From: Nakamurella sp.
GTDB taxonomy: Bacteria; Actinomycetota; Actinomycetes; Mycobacteriales; Nakamurellaceae
Direction: 5' to 3'
DNA: 41,297 nt
Assembly: GCA_017882715.1 (NCBI GenBank)
Contig: JADGOY010000014.1
Span: forward strand, 1-41,297
In this document: positions 36,362 through 41,297 of the stretch, piece after piece
Numbering within the stretch: the first letter of the stretch is position 1
Layout of the letters: each line of letters begins with the position of its first letter
Notes under the pieces: model-generated
The model's database searches: none
What the model was told of the DNA's origin: nothing
Seen by the model: the letters and a program-made list of their open reading frames with translations, nothing else
Made by a program: the position numbers and the translations under genes

Positions 36362-37168
36362 TCATCGCGAGGAAGGCAGCTTCTTGGGCGGCAACGGGAA
36401 GAACCCCGACGTCCGCGCGACGTAATCGGCGTACCCGGGCTTGGACGATGACATCCGCTTCTCCGTCAATGCCTTGCCGGTCTTGGCGGTCAGCAGCCAG
36501 ATCATCAGCACCGGCGACAGGATCGTCAGCCAGCCGACCCAGGTCCAGCTGACCGTCAGGAAGATCCCCGCCCAGACGCAGGCGTCACCGAAGTAATTGG
36601 GGTGACGGGTGTATCGCCACAGGCCGCGATCCATCAGCTTGCCCTTGTTGGCGGGGTCCTTCTTGAACGCGGCCAATTGCGCGTCGCCGACGGATTCGAA
36701 GAACAGGCCCACCAGGTAGACAACCAGCCCCAGCCATATCACCCAGCCGGCCGGACCGGGCAGCACCATCGCCAGCTGAACCGGCAGCGAGACGAACCAC
36801 ATCGTCAGGCCCTGCGGTATCTGTACCTTCCGGACGATGACCCCCGGCCCCTTTGCGTCGGCCAGCATCTCCTCGTAGCGCGGATCCTCGGGCAGACCCT
36901 TGTTGCGGAACAGGATGTACCCACCCAGGCGCAGTCCCCAGATGACCACCATGGCCAGCACCAGCCAGCGCAGCGTCGGATCGCCGTTACCGAGTGAGAC
37001 CAGGAAAGCCACCACGGCGATGACGGCGAATCCCGGACCCCAGATCGCGTCGATGATCGAGTACTTGCCGGTGGACGTGCCGATGGCGAACGACACCGCC
37101 ATCAGCAGCGCTACCGCGGCCAGCGAACAGCCCAGCACCGTCAGGAACATGCCTGTGGGGAAGGTCAT
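36362..37168 (-). CDS. DUF1295 (steroid 5-alpha reductase-like) membrane protein
   Basis: YSIIDAIWGPGFAVIAVVAFL; KGKLMDRGLWRYTRHPNYFGDACVWAGIFL. Confidence 0.9.
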   Translation of the reverse strand: MTFPTGMFLTVLGCSLAAVALLMAVSFAIGTSTGKYSIIDAIWGPGFAVIAVVAFLVSLGNGDPTLRWLVLAMVVIWGLRLGGYILFRNKGLPEDPRYEEMLADAKGPGVIVRKVQIPQGLTMWFVSLPVQLAMVLPGPAGWVIWLGLVVYLVGLFFESVGDAQLAAFKKDPANKGKLMDRGLWRYTRHPNYFGDACVWAGIFLTVSWTWVGWLTILSPVLMIWLLTAKTGKALTEKRMSSSKPGYADYVARTSGFFPLPPKKLPSSR

Positions 37169-37248
37169 GACGCCATTGTGGGCTACCCGGCCTTCCGTTC
37201 CCCGCTCATAGTCATTAGCCTATCTAACAACCAGCAGGAGGGAGAGGC

Positions 37249-39099
37249 ATGACGTCCACGTCCGCGGTCCACGAACGGCGGGTGGCGCTGGGTGTCACCA
37301 CGGTCGGCATCCTGGCCGCCACCCTCAACGCGTCCATCCTGCTGATCTCGCTGCCGGCGATCTTCGCCGGGCTGGGCCTGGACCCGCTGGCTCCGGGCAA
37401 CATCTCGCTGCTGCTGTGGATGCTGATGGGCTACATGCTCGTCACCGCAGTGCTCGTGGTGACCTTCGGCAGGCTCGGCGACCAGTACGGACGCGCCCGG
37501 CTGTTCAACCTCGGGTTCGCGATCTTCACCGCCGGGTCCATCGCCTGCGCGTTGATCCCGAGCACCGGGCCCGCCGGCGCGTGGGAACTGATCGCGTTGC
37601 GGGTCTTTCAGGGCGTCGGTGGGGCCATGCTGACCGCCAACTCGACCGCGATCATCGCCGACGCGTTCCCCGCCGATCGTCGCGGCTTCGCTCTCGGCGT
37701 CAACCAGGTGGCCGGCCTCGCGGGCTCCTTCCTCGGCCTGATCATCGGCGGACTGCTGTCCGAGTGGCACTGGCGCGCGGTGTTCTGGGTCAGCGTGCCG
37801 GTCGGGCTGTGGGGCACCTGGATGGGGTACCGGCACCTGCGCGACAAGGCCCGGGACCGGGCCAGCGTCGTCACAATCGACTGGTGGGGCAACCTGACCT
37901 TCGGGCTCGGTCTCGTCGCGTTGCTGGTCGGCATCACCTACGGGCTGCAGCCCTACGGCGGCCACACCATGGGCTGGACCAGTCCCACTGTGCTGGGCGG
38001 CATGGCGCTGGGGGTGTTGCTGCTCGTCGCGTTCGTGCTGATCGAGAACCGGGTACCCGAACCCATGATCAACATGAAGCTGTTCAAGATCCGCGCGTTC
38101 GCCGCGGGCAACATCGTGAACCTGCTGGCGTCGATGGCCAGGGGCGGCCTGCAGTTCATCCTGATCATCTGGCTGCAGGGCATCTGGCTGCCGCTGCAGG
38201 GCTTTGCGTTCGACCAGACGCCGCTCTGGGCGGGCATCTACATGCTGCCGCTGACCGTGGGTTTCCTGGTCGCAGGGCCGATCTCCGGAGCGCTGTCCGA
38301 CCGGTTCGGGGCCCGGGTCTTCGCCACCGGCGGCCTGCTCATCCAGGCGGCCAGCTTCCTGGGACTGATGCTCATCCCCGCCAACTTCTCCTATCCGCTG
38401 TTCGCGCTGCTGCTGGCCGTCAACGGCATCGGGTCGGGATTGATGGCGGCGCCGAACTCGGCGGCGATCATGAACTCGGTGCCGCCGGATCAGCGGGGTG
38501 CCGCCTCCGGGGTGCGGGCGACCGGGATGAACGCCGGCATGGTGCTGTCGATGGGCGGCTTCTTCTCGCTGATGGCGATCGGCCTGGCCAGTGCGCTGCC
38601 CTCCGCCATGTATCACGGCCTCACCTCGCTCGGCGTCACATCAGCCGCGGCGCAGACGATCTCGCAGACACCGCCGGTCGGCACGCTGTTCGCCGCGTTC
38701 CTGGGTGCCAACCCGATCGAGCAGTTGATGCAGGCCGTCGATCCATCGCAGTTGCAGCCCGGCGGCGGCGCCGACGTGGCCACCCTGACCGGCCAGACGT
38801 TCTTCCCGACGCTGATCTCCGGGCCGTTCAAGGACGGATTGACGGTCGCGTTCAGCGTCTCCATCGCGATGCTGCTGATCGCGGCGGTGGCCTCGCTGTT
38901 CCGCGGCGGGAAGTTCGTCCACCCCGGCCAGGACGACCGGCGCGAGGACGACCGGCCGGTGCACGAGTCGATCGCGGAGGCGTTGGCCCGGGAGGGCGCA
39001 GCGCTGGAATATCCCGCCGCCCCCGGCGCCGATGTCCGGTACGAGGACGCGCTGGCCCGCGCTCACGCCTCCCAGCCGCGCCGGGAGGGCTCCTTATAG
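37249..39099 (+). CDS. DHA2-type MFS multidrug transporter
   Basis: LNASILLISLPAIFAGL; GRLGDQYGRARLFNLGFAIFTAGSIACAL; about 14 TM segments. Confidence 0.92.
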   Translation: MTSTSAVHERRVALGVTTVGILAATLNASILLISLPAIFAGLGLDPLAPGNISLLLWMLMGYMLVTAVLVVTFGRLGDQYGRARLFNLGFAIFTAGSIACALIPSTGPAGAWELIALRVFQGVGGAMLTANSTAIIADAFPADRRGFALGVNQVAGLAGSFLGLIIGGLLSEWHWRAVFWVSVPVGLWGTWMGYRHLRDKARDRASVVTIDWWGNLTFGLGLVALLVGITYGLQPYGGHTMGWTSPTVLGGMALGVLLLVAFVLIENRVPEPMINMKLFKIRAFAAGNIVNLLASMARGGLQFILIIWLQGIWLPLQGFAFDQTPLWAGIYMLPLTVGFLVAGPISGALSDRFGARVFATGGLLIQAASFLGLMLIPANFSYPLFALLLAVNGIGSGLMAAPNSAAIMNSVPPDQRGAASGVRATGMNAGMVLSMGGFFSLMAIGLASALPSAMYHGLTSLGVTSAAAQTISQTPPVGTLFAAFLGANPIEQLMQAVDPSQLQPGGGADVATLTGQTFFPTLISGPFKDGLTVAFSVSIAMLLIAAVASLFRGGKFVHPGQDDRREDDRPVHESIAEALAREGAALEYPAAPGADVRYEDALARAHASQPRREGSL

Positions 39100-40385
39100 G
39101 TCCGGCCGGACTCGGCCGGCCGGACCGCGAGAATCTGATCGACGCCCATCCGGTTCTCCGCGAACGCCAACCCGCCGCCGACCAGGTACAGCCGCCACAC
39201 CCTGGCACCGACCTCGCCGATCAACGCGACAGCGTCGTCCCAGCGACCTTCCAGGGTGCGCAGCCACGCCTGCGCGGTCCATTGGTAGTGCTCCCGCAGG
39301 GCGTGCACGTCACGGATCTCCAGGCCGGCGTCGGCGATCAGCGACACCGTGCTGCCCACCGGTTTCATGTGCATGTCGGGTGCGATGTAGGTCTCGATGA
39401 ATGCCCCGCCACCGGAGGCCACCGCTCCCCTGGACATCTGCTGGACCATCGCCCGTCCGCCGGGGCGCAGCACGTCGTGCAGGATCCGGGCGAAGGCCGG
39501 GTATTCCGCGTCGCCGACGTGCTCGCCCATCTCGATGGTCGAGACGGCGTCGTAGGCTCCCTGGTCTGCACCGGAAGAGGCGAGTTCGCGGTAGTCGGCG
39601 AGCCGCACGCCGGCCCGATCACCCAGCCCGGTTTCGGCGATCCGCTTGCTGACGAACTCGAATTGCGCGTGGGACAGGGTGACGCCGGTCGACACGGTGC
39701 CGTAGTGCTGCGCCGCGTGGCACAGCAGCGAACCCCAGCCGCATCCGATGTCCAGGTGTCGTTTCCCTTGGGCCAGGCCGAGTTTGCGGCAGATCAGGTC
39801 GAGCTTGGCGCGCTGGGCGTCCTGAAGTGACCCGGTCGGGCCGTCGGTGAAATACGCGCAGGAGTAGGCCATCGACTCGTCGAGCAGCAGTTCGTAGAAC
39901 TCGTTCGACAGGTCGTAGTGATGGGCGATGGCGGCCCGATCGCGGTCCCGGGAATGACGACGCCCGCGCAACGAGGCAGCCTGGCCCGGCACCGGCGGAC
40001 GCCGGCCGACCGCGCCCAGCCGAACCGCCGCCGCGGCGAGCCTGGGGTATTCGGTGATCCCCGGCCTCGGACGGGCGAGCCGGCCGCTGCGGTTGGCGGC
40101 CCAGACTGTCGACAGACCCTCCGCCAGGTCGCCCTCGACGTCGACGTCACCGCTGATGTACGCCTCGGCCATCCCCAGCTCGCCCGGCGAATACACCAGC
40201 CGACGCAGCGCTCGGCGATTGTTGATCACCAGAACAGGGACGTCGGGCCCTGTTGTGGCGGAGCCGTCGGCCGTGCCGACGGCGCTGATCGTGCCATCCC
40301 AGGCCCTGATGCGGATCGGCAGTTCGCCGCCGAGAACGGACGACGCCAGCGACGACAGGCGGTCGGCAGTGGTGATGGTGGTCAT
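39063..40385 (-). CDS. cfa: Cyclopropane-fatty-acyl-phospholipid synthase family methyltransferase
   Basis: IAHHYDLSNEFYELLLDESMAYSCAYF; RHLDIGCGWGSLLCHAAQHYG; GVTLSHAQ; SIEMGEHVG. Confidence 0.9.
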   Translation of the reverse strand: MTTITTADRLSSLASSVLGGELPIRIRAWDGTISAVGTADGSATTGPDVPVLVINNRRALRRLVYSPGELGMAEAYISGDVDVEGDLAEGLSTVWAANRSGRLARPRPGITEYPRLAAAAVRLGAVGRRPPVPGQAASLRGRRHSRDRDRAAIAHHYDLSNEFYELLLDESMAYSCAYFTDGPTGSLQDAQRAKLDLICRKLGLAQGKRHLDIGCGWGSLLCHAAQHYGTVSTGVTLSHAQFEFVSKRIAETGLGDRAGVRLADYRELASSGADQGAYDAVSTIEMGEHVGDAEYPAFARILHDVLRPGGRAMVQQMSRGAVASGGGAFIETYIAPDMHMKPVGSTVSLIADAGLEIRDVHALREHYQWTAQAWLRTLEGRWDDAVALIGEVGARVWRLYLVGGGLAFAENRMGVDQILAVRPAESGRTYKEPSRRGWEA

Positions 40386-40427
40386 GACGATCAGTGTGAA
40401 CGATGCAGCCGGCCCGCGGCCCGCCCG

Positions 40428-40472
40428 CGGTCGTGGCTCTGGCCGGCAAGGGCCGGCGCAGAACCACGACCG
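40428..40472 (-). other. Long imperfect hairpin (about 20-bp stem) upstream of cfa
   Basis: CGGTCGTGGCTCTGGCCGGC / GCCGGCGCAGAACCACGACCG around a 4-nt loop. Confidence 0.7.
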
Positions 40473-40640
40473 GGGCGCGGCTGGACACCGATCGCCGACA
40501 ACACCCCCCTTGGCCGAAACCTCGTCGGTGGACGGCATGGAGAAATCCAGCTGCGCTCCGCACATTAGGGGATCCAACCGCGACTTCAATATCATCCGTT
40601 CGACCGACAAACCAGACGCAGAGGCGACCGGAGCGTATGC

Positions 40641-41297
40641 ATGGCTACTCAGGTCGCATCAGCGGAGTCTCGCACCCTGCGGTTGATCGACCAATACTCG
40701 GTGACCATCCGCTGCATCACTTCGCTAGCGGCTGCAGTGTTCTGTCTGCTCAGCCCCCGGGTGTCGAGATGGCAGGTCCCCATCTGCGCACTCGTGGTCG
40801 GATGGGCCGCCATCCGATTTGCCCAACGCCGACGGCCCACCACTGCGATCCTGCTGGCGCTCGACACGGCCCTGGTCTGCCTGGTGGGGTTGACGCAACC
40901 GTTGACGAGCACGCCGACGGCGTTGATCACCCAAAACGGAATCGGGCTCAATACCACCAATCCAGCCAGCCTGACCTTTGCCTGGCGTCCGCGGCGGTGG
41001 GCGGCCGCCCGGCTGTGCTCCCTGGTGATCGTCTGCTACCTGATCGGCGCGTCGATGGTCGAGGGGGTGGGCCCGCCATGGTCGACACCTGCCTTTTATC
41101 TGCTCCCGATCCAGGCGGCTGTCTCCCGCGCGCTGCTGGAGCTCGTCGTCCCAGCAGCCCGGGCGGCGGATCGGGCGGCCGCGGCGCGGTTGTCGACCGC
41201 GGTCGCCCTGGAGGTGGCCACCGCGCGCCGCGCCGCCGAACGCGAGCATTGGGCGGTGCTGCACGACACCGCTGCCTCGACCCTGCTGATGGTCGGG
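40641..41297 (+). CDS. Sensor histidine kinase, N-terminal part, truncated by the window end (not in the ORF track)
   Basis: Reads MATQVASAESRTLRLIDQYSVTIRCITSLAAAVFCLLSPRV... with TM segments, ending EREHWAVLHDTAASTLLMVG, a HisKA_3-like phosphoacceptor motif. Confidence 0.75.
   Translation, partial: MATQVASAESRTLRLIDQYSVTIRCITSLAAAVFCLLSPRVSRWQVPICALVVGWAAIRFAQRRRPTTAILLALDTALVCLVGLTQPLTSTPTALITQNGIGLNTTNPASLTFAWRPRRWAAARLCSLVIVCYLIGASMVEGVGPPWSTPAFYLLPIQAAVSRALLELVVPAARAADRAAAARLSTAVALEVATARRAAEREHWAVLHDTAASTLLMVG

Overview
High-GC actinobacterial chromosomal window (about 41.3 kb). I saw no rRNA, confident tRNA, CRISPR array, transposase or phage module. Intact genes include a SigE-like ECF sigma factor, MFS, APC and MMPL transporters, a GlcD-like oxidase, DedA, a run pyrE / SpoU-type methyltransferase / MazF-like / mgsA, CsbD, an SDR, DUF2461, a TetR regulator, VapBC, a short AlaRS-like protein overlapping glpX, a large BTAD-ATPase (SARP) regulator followed by a BBE-type FAD oxidoreductase and an MMPL transporter, dodecin, a second small SARP divergent from a SAM methyltransferase, hydrolases, cfa, and the N-terminus of a sensor kinase running off the window. 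Most notable observations: (1) a stand-alone AlaRS catalytic/tRNA-recognition protein with no editing domain, overlapping glpX by 4 nt; (2) two sites with SARP-operator geometry (heptamers every 11 bp, 8 bp before a -10-like hexamer), one embedded in the 3' end of the SARP gene itself; (3) a gene graveyard (26.5-30.2 kb, plus 34.3-35.2 kb) with remnants of a DrrB-like ABC permease, a carbonic anhydrase/rhodanese chimera, a glycosyltransferase, an IPNS-like oxygenase, an NCS1 permease and a DUF4331 protein; (4) an MFS pump with both a 1-nt frameshift and no normal start codon; (5) many short tandem repeats (8, 10, 14, 33 bp) at gene borders, including a 14 bp x5 array across the vapB stop and vapC start. 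All family names are from reading the translations; no searches were run.
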